Assembly: GCA_963753165.1 (NCBI GenBank)
Contig: CAVWBP010000003.1
Span: 1-64,000 of the forward strand
Reading direction: 5' to 3'
Length of the DNA stretch: 64,000 nucleotides
From: JAKLQR01 sp963753165
GTDB lineage: Bacteria > Nitrospirota > Thermodesulfovibrionia > Thermodesulfovibrionales > SM23-35
Below, piece after piece: positions 35,326 to 44,055 of the stretch. Each line of letters starts with the position of its first letter. Position 1 is the first letter of the stretch. Under the pieces are notes generated by a model. That model searched no databases and had not been told where the DNA came from. It saw nothing but the letters and a program-made list of their open reading frames with translations. A program made the translations under genes and the position numbers.

Positions 35326-36442
35326 ACAGAGAAATATCCTGGACTTTGCCCTCAACTCGCTGCTGAGGCGCAAGGGGAAAAACTCTGCCCTTTTCGTCGT
35401 CTACACCGGTATCATTTTTCTTGTTTCCTCGATTGTTTTTTCATCGGAATCGATCAAAAGAGAATCCCAATTCCTTCTGGAAAACAGCCCGGAGATCGTT
35501 GTGCAGAGAACAGTCGCCGGCAGGCATGATCTTATCCCTGAACAGTATATCGAACAGCTCAAGTCCATCAGGGGAGTTCAGGAGGCGAAAGGGCGGTTGT
35601 GGGGATATTACTTTGAGCCGGGTGTGCAGGCGAATTACACGCTCGTCGTCCCTGATGAGTTCCTGTACGGTCCCGGATATATTGTTATCGGCAATGGCGT
35701 ATCAAAAACATTTCTCGCGGGGAAAGGGGATCTTCTTCCTTTTAAAACTTTTGACGGTTCTTACGCGAGTCTGGAGGTCGCCGATATTCTCTCCCCTGAT
35801 TCTGAAATCGTATCCTCTGATCTTATCTTGCTCGCCGAGTCTGATTTCAGGGAAATGACGGGAATGCAGCAAGGTTTCTATACGGATCTGGTGCTTACGG
35901 TAAGAAATACGAGGGAACTGCCGACGATAACCGACAAGATCAGGCGAATACTGCCTGATACGAGGCCGATAACAAGAGATGAAATAATGAGAACTTATGA
36001 AGCGATTTTCGACTGGCGCGGCGGCATTCTTCTTGCAGTCATTTCCGGGGCCGCATTCGCGTTCATAATATTTGCATGGGATAAAGCGACGGGACTGAGT
36101 TCAGAGGAGAAGAAAGAAATCGGAATCTTGAAGGGCATCGGATGGGAGACATCAGACGTGCTTTTCATGAAAACGTGGGAAGGTTTGATTATTTCACTTT
36201 CCGCATTCTTCCTTGGCGTGTTCTTCGCGTATATCCATATCTATTTCGCTTCGGCTCTTCTCTTCATGCCGGTGCTCAAAGGGTGGTCTGTTCTTTACCC
36301 TGAATTCAGGCTCATACCATTCCTTGATATGTTTCAAATCACAACAATCTTTTTTCTTACGGTTGCCCCGTATACCGTTGCGACTATAATCCCTTCATGG
36401 AGGGCTGCAACGATAGATCCCGATTCCGTAATGCGGTTATGA
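35309..36442 (+). CDS. ABC transporter permease (FtsX/MacB-like)
   Basis: About 377 residues. The topology is that of FtsX-type permeases: one N-terminal helix (ALFVVYTGIIFLVSSIVF), a large extracytoplasmic domain of about 200 residues, and three C-terminal helices (GILLAVISGAAFAFIIFAW, then the KKEIGILKGIGWETSDVLFMK coupling helix, ISLSAFFLGVFFAYIHIYF and the last helix). ATG 35309 is preferred; ATG 35297 is four codons upstream. It pairs with the ATPase 19 bases downstream. MacB/LolCDE relatives move lipoproteins or act as mechanotransmitters rather than moving ions. Confidence 0.88.
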   Translation: MGWINKQRNILDFALNSLLRRKGKNSALFVVYTGIIFLVSSIVFSSESIKRESQFLLENSPEIVVQRTVAGRHDLIPEQYIEQLKSIRGVQEAKGRLWGYYFEPGVQANYTLVVPDEFLYGPGYIVIGNGVSKTFLAGKGDLLPFKTFDGSYASLEVADILSPDSEIVSSDLILLAESDFREMTGMQQGFYTDLVLTVRNTRELPTITDKIRRILPDTRPITRDEIMRTYEAIFDWRGGILLAVISGAAFAFIIFAWDKATGLSSEEKKEIGILKGIGWETSDVLFMKTWEGLIISLSAFFLGVFFAYIHIYFASALLFMPVLKGWSVLYPEFRLIPFLDMFQITTIFFLTVAPYTVATIIPSWRAATIDPDSVMRL

Positions 36443-36461
36443 CTATGGGAGGACTTTACCT

Positions 36462-37148
36462 ATGATAGAACTGTCCGCGGTCACAAAGGTCTACAATGCG
36501 GGAAAACAGAATGAATTTGCGGCACTCAGGAATATCAGTATGTCAATAGACCCCGGAAGAGTGACTGTGCTGAAAGGACCGAGCGGATCAGGAAAGACGA
36601 CGCTGCTCAGCATCATCGGCTGCATGATCAGGCCTACGGCAGGGAGGGTCATGGTGAATGGCAAGGAGATCACGAGCCTGCCGGAGCGATTTCTCACCGG
36701 GACCAGGCGCATGACATTCGGTTTTGTGTTCCAGCAGTTCAACCTCATAAAAGGATTGTCCGTGATCGAGAATGTGATGCTTCCCGCTTATCCTTGTGGA
36801 GAGCCGTATGGACCTATGAAGAAAAGAACGCTTCAGATCCTGGATATTTTCAGGATTGGGGATAAAGCCGAGTCGAAAATCGAGTGGCTCTCAGGAGGAG
36901 AAGCCCAGCGGGTGAGTATCGCCCGCGCACTTATGAACGACCCTGAAGTGATTATCGCGGATGAACCAACTGCCCACCTCGATACAAAACTGTCGGAGGA
37001 ATTTATGGGCATCCTCGGCGCGATGAAGGGCAGAGGCAAGACGGTCCTTATTGCGAGCCACGACCCTATTGTATACGATTGTAAAATTGTAGACCGCGTC
37101 GTCGAAATGCGCGACGGGACAATAACCGGTTCGGAAAATAGAGCGTGA
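36462..37148 (+). CDS. ABC transporter ATP-binding protein (LolD/MacB-like)
   Basis: 228 residues with Walker A GPSGSGKTTLLS, Q-loop FQQFNLI, signature LSGGEAQRVSIARAL, Walker B VIIADEPTAHLD and H-loop IASHD. The sequence is of the LolD/MacB/FtsE class, which energises the neighbouring FtsX-type permease. GGGAGG precedes the ATG. Its stop overlaps the start of the polytopic membrane protein gene. Confidence 0.94.
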   Translation: MIELSAVTKVYNAGKQNEFAALRNISMSIDPGRVTVLKGPSGSGKTTLLSIIGCMIRPTAGRVMVNGKEITSLPERFLTGTRRMTFGFVFQQFNLIKGLSVIENVMLPAYPCGEPYGPMKKRTLQILDIFRIGDKAESKIEWLSGGEAQRVSIARALMNDPEVIIADEPTAHLDTKLSEEFMGILGAMKGRGKTVLIASHDPIVYDCKIVDRVVEMRDGTITGSENRA

Positions 37149-38149
37149 TCATTCATCCCGCGGTCATTGCACTCATTGCAGGGTCTCTTATGGTGAGCGG
37201 TATGCTTCTGCTTTCAGCATTCTTCGGGGTATCCATTCTCAGGCGCTGGGATATCAGGAGCGGGAGCGAACTTCAATTGAATCTGGAGCGCAAAACCTAT
37301 CTCATTTCTACCTTAATGATGTATGTGCTCTGGTTTCAGCTTGCGTCTTTTTTCCTGTTTATATTTACTGCCGACCGTCTCCACGAACTTTTTGTCGGCG
37401 CGATGTGCGCTGCTGGAACATTGAACGTGAACGAATACGGTTATCCTGCGCTCATCCTGAAGATGGTCAGTTTTATTCTCGCGGGTATCTGGCTGATCGT
37501 TAATTATGCAGACAACAGGGCATATGACTATCCGCTGATAAAAAAGAAATATGCGTTGCTGCTTGTACTGACGCCATTTGTTCTCCTGGAGGCAGTGGTT
37601 CAGGGAATGTATTTCGCGGGGATGAAAGCAGACCTTATCACTTCATGCTGCGGCAGCCAGTTCAGTACCGGAGAGGGTACGGTTGCTTCTGAACTGGCTT
37701 CATTGCCGGTGATTCCGCTTAAGGTAGCATTTTATTTCAGCATTGCATGTACTTTCATGTCCGGGTTTATTTTCCTGTGGAAGGAAAACAGAAAAGGGGT
37801 GCTGTTTTCCCTTGCAAGCGGGATAACCTTCCTGATATCCATAGCTGCGGTTATCTCATTTTTCTCTCTTTATATCTATGAACTTCCTACCCATCACTGT
37901 CCGTTCTGCATGCTGCAGAGAGAGTATCGCTACCTCGGTTATGTTTTTTATCTCCCGCTCCTCTGTGCTGCGGTGACAGGAGCAGGAGTTGGTGTGCTTG
38001 CGCCTTTCCGTACCATAGAGAGTCTGAATGAGATTGTCCCCGTGACTCAAAAGAAATTAGTTGCCGCCACGCTCATCTCATATTTCCTGTTCAGTGCGGT
38101 GGCAACCTATGCGATGATCTCATCCCCGCTGATATTGGAAGGCTATTAA
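37145..38149 (+). CDS. polytopic membrane protein with CC and CPFC motifs
   Basis: 334 residues with about eight predicted transmembrane helices. Two cysteine sites lie in loops: TSCCGSQFSTGEG near residue 170 and HHCPFCMLQREY near 250. The latter resembles a thiol-disulfide or Cu(I) site similar to NosL CPxCGM. The GTG start overlaps the ATPase stop by four bases. As the last gene of the NosL operon it may receive copper or keep chaperone cysteines reduced; no named family is recognised. Confidence 0.8.
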   Translation: MIIHPAVIALIAGSLMVSGMLLLSAFFGVSILRRWDIRSGSELQLNLERKTYLISTLMMYVLWFQLASFFLFIFTADRLHELFVGAMCAAGTLNVNEYGYPALILKMVSFILAGIWLIVNYADNRAYDYPLIKKKYALLLVLTPFVLLEAVVQGMYFAGMKADLITSCCGSQFSTGEGTVASELASLPVIPLKVAFYFSIACTFMSGFIFLWKENRKGVLFSLASGITFLISIAAVISFFSLYIYELPTHHCPFCMLQREYRYLGYVFYLPLLCAAVTGAGVGVLAPFRTIESLNEIVPVTQKKLVAATLISYFLFSAVATYAMISSPLILEGY

Positions 38150-38184
38150 ACAAAAACCGCGCATCCGATGGTGCTCTTTTCAGG

Positions 38185-38628
38185 TTAAGGTGTTCTTCTT
38201 TTTACGCCCGGGAAATCAAAAGAAACATTGTCGGAGATTTCACCCTTCCGTACCATGATTTTTAATGTCCAGTTCCCTTCCATATCAATATAGAGGTTCT
38301 CAACGGAGTAGAGGCCGTCTGACTTTTCCTGCACAAACGGTCTGAGCGAGGTGCTTTCGCCGTGGGCTGTGATAACAGGGAGAACTCTTACCTCAGCGCC
38401 GCTTATGCTGTTCCGCTTGTCATCGAAAAGAAAGAGCATAGCACTGTTTTGTCCAACCAGAAGGTTTTTTCCGGTGAGACGAATTTCTACAAGAAAAAGG
38501 TTGTTCTCCGTAAATTTGGTAAAAATGTGAGACTCGACTTCCTGCGTACCGGCAGTGTCCGTGCTCAGTGAAACGGCAGGCATCAGAAAGAATGAAGCAA
38601 CGACCAGAACCATGACGAATGATCTCAT
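38185..38628 (-). CDS. YtkA/FixH-like secreted protein 2
   Basis: 147 residues with signal peptide (MRSFVMVLVVASFFLMPAVSLS). The mature part is an immunoglobulin-like strand array: NLFLVEIRLTGKNLLVGQNSAMLFLFDD, then GLYSVENLYIDMEGNWTLKIMVRKG, the usual YtkA closing strands. AAGGAGA lies before the ATG. It is a paralogue of the protein at 33264-33666 and is convergent with the NosL operon and divergent from the oxidase cluster. It has fewer Met than its paralogue. Confidence 0.8.
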   Translation of the reverse strand: MRSFVMVLVVASFFLMPAVSLSTDTAGTQEVESHIFTKFTENNLFLVEIRLTGKNLLVGQNSAMLFLFDDKRNSISGAEVRVLPVITAHGESTSLRPFVQEKSDGLYSVENLYIDMEGNWTLKIMVRKGEISDNVSFDFPGVKRRTP

Positions 38629-39075
38629 AGAGTATCTCCTTAAATTTTTAGATATCAAAATAAATGCAAGAATGGTGCCCATTTTGCATGAATATACATC
38701 GAAAGAAAAAGGTATACATAATATCTGCCAGACCACAGTGTCTGGCACAGTTAGTCTCTGAGTCCAAAGCGCTTAAACACCATTCAACCTATATTTGGCA
38801 AGGCAAATTGCCATGCAAAGCAGGAAATTTGCCCGAAAGAACAGAGTGATTTCACAACGAAATCAATGAAAAATCAACAATATTTGGTGTGGTATTGTTT
38901 TTGCTAATAAAGATAAAGTAATAAGTAAATAACAAAATAAATATAAATATAATTAAGTCTTTTTTTAGTATACTGGAAAAAGGGGTAAAAGATTTTCATG
39001 ACAATGGAACGTAACAAGAAATTTCTTCACGCAAGAAAAATAAGGAATTCACCTGTAACAGAAAGGAGTGTAAGT
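38629..39075. other. divergent intergenic region upstream of the oxidase cluster
   Basis: This 447-bp AT-rich spacer separates the YtkA-like gene from the first oxidase gene. It holds the inverted repeat at 38727-38746, a TATACT box near 38969 with T-rich sequence before it, and the ribosome site AAAGGAG before ATG 39076. No gene is apparent; an ATG at 38998 in frame with the oxidase lacks a ribosome site. Confidence 0.5.
38727..38746. promoter_or_regulatory. inverted repeat, possible operator
   Basis: GCCAGAC (38727-38733) and GTCTGGC (38740-38746) are perfect inverted arms separated by six bases, between two divergently transcribed copper-island genes. Size and symmetry suit a dimeric regulator. 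It is not a recognisable CueR or CopY site. Confidence 0.4.
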
Positions 39076-40266
39076 ATGAGCAAGGCAGGGTTCACAATCC
39101 TCTTTCTCCTGATCGCGGTATTCATGTTCGGGATATTCAGTTCTGAAGCAGCGGTATCCGTTCAATGTCCCTTTGCTGTTATTGATGATCAGGGGAATAC
39201 CACTAATCCGGATGTGGTCTGCAAGCATTTTGCAGCCAGTGACGGGTTTGCAACAATGGCTGACGGAAGGGTTATTTACACCTTCGGCTTCAGCGACGTG
39301 ACGAATCAGTTGCCGCTTGATCAGATTCTTATCACCGCCGAACTCGATGGAAGGATGTCAGCGCCGGTCATACAAATTAAGGAAGGACAGGAGCTTTATC
39401 TCACGTTGACGACCCTTCCGATGGCAATGCGCCCGGACCTTTTTGATCCGCACACAATTCACTGGCACGGGTTTCCAAACGCGGCAACGGTGTTTGACGG
39501 CGAACCCATGGCATCGATAGCCATAAACCCGAATGCGAGCCTGACCTACTATTACCAGGTGCCGGGTCCTGGGACTTATATGTATCATTGCCACGTTGAA
39601 GCAACAGAGCATATGCAAATGGGCATGTTGGGAAACCTGTATGTTACTCCAACTCAGGACGGTCAAAACCTGAATGGCTTTACAAAATTCGCGTATAACG
39701 ACGGCGACGGTTCGACAGGGTATACGAAAGACTATCCGGTACAGATAACATCCGTCGACCCTGAATTTCACGACGCCAACCTCAATGTTCAACCGCTTCC
39801 CTTTGCTGCAATGGAAGACACCTATCCGCTGATTAACGGCAGGGGATATCCTGATACGGTGAACCCTTCAAGTACTCTTGGAGCAAGCCCGGAGAACAAC
39901 TTCAAACCATCCCAGAATTTACCGTCATTAATAGAAGCAAATGAGGGTGATGTGATATTACTGCGTATTTCAAGTCTGGCCACAGTAAGATTTTATACAC
40001 TGATCTCTCCGAGCCTTCCCATGAAGGTGGTCGGCAAGGATGCGATGCTGTTACGGGGCACTACAGGACAGAACCTTTATTACGAGACAAACTCCGTTAC
40101 CCTTGGTGGAGGCCAGTCAGTTGATGTGCTTATAGATACGTCGGTTATCGGACATATCACAACACCTCAGAGGTTTTTTCTCTATACCAGCAACCTCAAC
40201 GAGTTGAGCAACGATCAGGAAGATTTCGGCGGAATGATGACCGAGATCGTTATTTCTCCATTGTAG
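39076..40266 (+). CDS. multicopper-oxidase-like protein 1 (N-terminal copper ligands only)
   Basis: About 396 residues with a signal peptide (MSKAGFTILFLLIAVFMFGIFSSEAA). The first cupredoxin domain has full ligand motifs: HTIHWHGFPN and YMYHCHVEATEHMQMGM. The second half keeps the fold (EANEGDVILLRISSLATVRFYTL), but where the C-terminal HCHxxxH site is expected it reads LYTSNLNELSNDQEDFGGMM, with no histidines. So it cannot build a complete trinuclear site alone. The frame is intact. AAAGGAG precedes ATG 39076. Next gene after 39 bases encodes a relative with the complementary ligands. Secreted or periplasmic. Confidence 0.85.
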   Translation: MSKAGFTILFLLIAVFMFGIFSSEAAVSVQCPFAVIDDQGNTTNPDVVCKHFAASDGFATMADGRVIYTFGFSDVTNQLPLDQILITAELDGRMSAPVIQIKEGQELYLTLTTLPMAMRPDLFDPHTIHWHGFPNAATVFDGEPMASIAINPNASLTYYYQVPGPGTYMYHCHVEATEHMQMGMLGNLYVTPTQDGQNLNGFTKFAYNDGDGSTGYTKDYPVQITSVDPEFHDANLNVQPLPFAAMEDTYPLINGRGYPDTVNPSSTLGASPENNFKPSQNLPSLIEANEGDVILLRISSLATVRFYTLISPSLPMKVVGKDAMLLRGTTGQNLYYETNSVTLGGGQSVDVLIDTSVIGHITTPQRFFLYTSNLNELSNDQEDFGGMMTEIVISPL

Positions 40267-40305
40267 AAAATAATTGATAAGGGAACAAAAATGAGGGAGG
40301 AAGTG

Positions 40306-41640
40306 ATGATTACAATAAAAAAGAAATACATCGCGGGAGCTTTCGTCATTCTGGCGCTTGTTTTTCTTTTCGGCAGCCATCAGGCGGATGCCAAAATATA
40401 TGGTATCAACGGCCCGACTTTTAGTCTGAGAGCTATGAAAGGCAATATCATAGCGGATGACGGAAAAAGCATATTTATGTGGGGGTTTGCAAATGCATCC
40501 GGGGCTGAGAGTACGATTCCAGTACCCTGGTCCTACACTGATTGTGAATCAGGGACAGTCTGTAACCGTGAACCTGACTAATACCCTTCCTGTGCCGGTT
40601 TCGATTGTTTTCCCCGGACAGATCAATGTCAATGCTACGGGGGGTGTCCCCGGCCTGCTTACCCGCGAAGCGCCACCCGGAGGAAGTGTTTCCTATACGT
40701 TTACGGCAAGCGAACCGGGAACATATATTATTACAGCGGAACGAGGCCGGAGCTACAGGTGGAAATGGGACTGTTCGGAGCACTGATCGTGAGACCTACG
40801 GCGATTACCACCCCGTCAGGATTTGCAGGGTGTGCATATAATCATGCAGATTCCTGTTATCACAGAGAATATCTTTATCTTCTCAGCGACCTGGATCATA
40901 CCATCCATGATCTTGTCTTACTGAATAAAATCGCAGATGTGGACAACTCGACAGCATATCCGGTCTACTGGTTCATAAACGGCCGTTCAGGGCTGGATTC
41001 CGTAGCGAAGAATTTTGCACCCTATCTCCCGTACCAGCCTTACAGCGCACTGGCCCGTATGCATCCAAGCGAAAAGGTTCTGGTTAGACTGATAGGCGGC
41101 GTAAGAGATCTTCATCCCCAACATATGCATGGCAATCAGCACTACGTGATTGCCCGGGACGGGAGGATTCTGAAAGGTCCTGCAGGAGAAGACTTATCCG
41201 AGGGCTTAAATACTACGACAGTCGCTCCTGGCCAGACAACAGACGCTTTGTTTACCTGGACAGGCGAGAATATCGGATGGGATGTTTATGGAACAGTCCC
41301 CCATACCTGCAACGGCATTCCGGTGAATGATCCAAGCCCGGGTTCTCCCGGTTTTGATCCGGTAACAAAGGAGTACTGCCCTGACCATGGAAAGCCATTG
41401 CCAGTTGCATTGCCTGACCAGAATGATCTCACTTATGGCATATTTTACAGCGGAAGTCCATACATCGGTTCTCCGGGGGCTTTGCCTCCGGGAGAGGGCG
41501 GCCTGAACCCAACGGCGGGATTATTCTTCATGTGGCATTCTCATAATGAAAAAGAGCTGACAACGAATAATATTTTCCCCGGTGGGATGATGACATGGGC
41601 ATCAGTAGAACACCCGTCAGTCATATTGCCTGCTGAATAA
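40306..41640 (+). CDS. multicopper-oxidase-like protein 2 (C-terminal copper ligands only), two frameshifts
   Basis: Signal peptide MITIKKKYIAGAFVILALVFLF, then a cupredoxin domain in which the usual HxHG is replaced by SIVFPGQ and the second site by YYSGTRPELQVEMG. The C-terminal half has the motifs missing from protein 1: LHPQHMHGNQHYV and FMWHSHNEKELTTNNIFPGGMM. Two extra bases disturb the frame, near 40516 (ATTCC before QYPGP) and near 40729 (TATATT before YYSGT); repaired, the product has about 444 residues. GGGAGG precedes ATG 40306. The segment MADDGKSIFMWGF-like at the N-terminus recurs in all three relatives. Confidence 0.85.
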
Positions 41641-41652
41641 GGAGGGAATCAT

Positions 41653-43994
41653 ATGGATACATTTACCATCAATCGAAAAACAGGGATGAAGATACTGTTT
41701 TCTTTGTTCTTCATCCTTATGGTTATGATACAGACGTCGTCCGCAGCTGTGGTTGATGTGTATCTGAGGGCAGATACCTTTCCCGTCACGATGCCGGACG
41801 GTCAGGTGGTTACCATGTGGGGGTTTGTCCAGACAGACAATACCTATTCCCCTCTGCCCGGACAAGTACCGTCAGCGCCTGGACCACAGATAAATGCAAT
41901 AGCAGGGGATACGCTCAATATACATGTTCAGAACAACCTTACGGGTTCCTACACTTGAACCAATTTCGCTCCATATTCCCGGGCAGATAACTGTTATGAC
42001 GCCTACCTGGACCGACGGCACAAGTCGGCAGCCGCACTTCAGTGACTCAAAGGGTGAGGTCTTTTACCCATGAAGCAGCCCAGGGAGGTGGTATTGCAAC
42101 CTATACATGGAACAGCCTGAAGGCTGGCACATACCTTTATCAGAGTGCAACGCATCCCTCTGTACAGGTGCAGATGGGCCTGTTTGGAGTCCTTGAAGTC
42201 AATGCAGCAGCCGGACCACCTGTTCAGGCCTACAATCCTGCGACAACATATGATGTCGATCTCCCGCTTGTATTCAGTGAGATAGACCCGGCACTCCATG
42301 CTTCCGTTTCCGCGGGAACATATGGGATAAATCCATCAAGCACAATTCATTACCAGCCTAAATATTTTCTCATCAATGGCAAACCGTTTACTTATGGAGA
42401 AAGCGCCATCCCGATAGGGAATACAACACAGACTACGTTGTTGCGGTTTCTGAACGCAGGGCTGGATGATCATGTCCCTCTTTTCCAGGGTATTTATATG
42501 AAAATCATTGCTGAAGACGGAAAGCTCTATCCATATCCGAAAGAGCAATATTCAGTACATCTTCCGGCCGGCAAGACAGTTGATGCACTTTTATCACCGT
42601 CTCCGGCAGGTTATTATCCTCTCTATGACAGAAGACTTTATCTGACCAATGCTGCTGCTTCTCCGGGGGGAATGCTCAGATATCTGGTGATACCATCTCC
42701 AGTACAACGCACCCTCTCTGTTGCTCTGGCAGGTACGGGAACAGGCAGAGTTGAACTTGTCAGTCTGCCCGGTGGAATCAACTGCGGCATGGGAAATGCA
42801 GACTGTACAGAAATCATAAATGATGGTACGTCTATTGTTTTGTCCGCTACCGCTGCCATGGGTTCTTCCTTTGCCGGATGGTCAGGTGATTGCACAGGAA
42901 CAGGGACATGCGCTTTGGTGATGAATGCGGCTAAGTCAGTGACTGCAACGTTTACCGGAGGACCCGGTTCATCGATTTCCGGTACAGTGGCAACCGCGAC
43001 CGGTACACCGATAGCGGGAGTTACGATGGCCCTGACGGGAGCTGCAAGCGCGACGACCACGACAGATGCAGCGGGGAATTACAGCTTCGGTGGATTGGCA
43101 AACGGTGTATATACGGTAACGCCGACATTTGCGGGTTATACATTTTCACCGACGAACAGGGCAGTAACACTCAGCGGGGCGAATATAACAGGCCAGAACT
43201 TCACCGGCACTGTCATTGCTGCAACGTATTCAATCTCAGGTAATGTCGCTACAGCGGGCGGCGCACCGATAGCAGGGGTAACCATGACCCTGACCGGAGC
43301 AGCGAATGCCACAACAACGACAAACGCATCCGGTACTTACAGCTTTACAGGGCTTGTAAACGGTGCATATACGGTAACGCCAAGTTTTGCGGGTTATACA
43401 TTTTCACCGACGAACAGGGCGGTAACACTTAGCGGATCAAATGTGACCGGGCAGAATTTCACCGGAACTCCTTCCACATATTCTATTTCCGGTACAGTGG
43501 CAACCGCGACCGGTACACCGATTGCAGGGGTTAGCATGACTCTGACAGGCGCTGCAAGCGCAACGACCACGACGAATGCGTCAGGGAATTACACATTCAC
43601 AGGACTCGTAAACGGTGCATATACAGTTGCCCCGGCTTTGGCAGGATATTCATTCAGTCCTGTGAACAGAAATGTGACCATAAGCAATGCAAATGTTACG
43701 GCCCAGAACTTTATCGGAACCGCAGCTGTGACATATTTTATCCGCGGTACTGTGAAGAATTCCTTTGGCCGGATGATGTCCGGAGTAACAATGAGACTTA
43801 CCGGTTCTGCAACCATGACCATACTCACGGACGCAACCGGCAATTACCAATTCTCCGGGCTGTTTCCAGGCACATATACAGTGACCCCGAGTTACCCGGG
43901 AATTACCTTTTCACCGGCGAGCAGGACTGTCACCATAACAAATCAGAGCTTCACGGGCCAGGAATTTGAAGGAAGGATAGGCGCAGCACCATAG
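41653..43994 (+). CDS. multicopper-oxidase-like protein 3 with InlB-like and carboxypeptidase-regulatory repeats, two frameshifts
   Basis: Signal peptide MKILFSLFFILMVMIQTSSA, then a cupredoxin pair similar to protein 2 (MPDGQVVTMWGFVQ, PGPQINAIAGDTLNIHVQNNL, LHIPGQI, TYLYQSATHPSVQVQMGLFGVL) but with almost none of the copper ligands. After about residue 345 comes an InlB-type B-repeat (GSSFAGWSGDCTGTGTC), then four carboxypeptidase-regulatory-like domains (42966-43975), each ISG-VATATGTPIAGVTMTLTG...YTVTPxFAGYTFSP. It ends TGQEFEGRIG, the same terminal motif as the giant protein downstream. Extra bases near 41957 and 42026 break the frame. Likely a structural, surface-located subunit. Confidence 0.82.
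42966..43730 (+). repeat. tandem carboxypeptidase-regulatory repeats (coding)
   Basis: Three consecutive repeat units of roughly 255 bases, with a fourth diverged unit to 43975. They share long near-identical tracts, for example ACATTTTCACCGACGAACAG, with each other and with the repeats at 48981-49755 in the giant gene. Confidence 0.85.
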
Positions 43995-44055
43995 TGAGCA
44001 TTGTACCTAATAGTGAAAACGATAGATTTGGACGGAAAACAAAGGAGGAGTTGAA

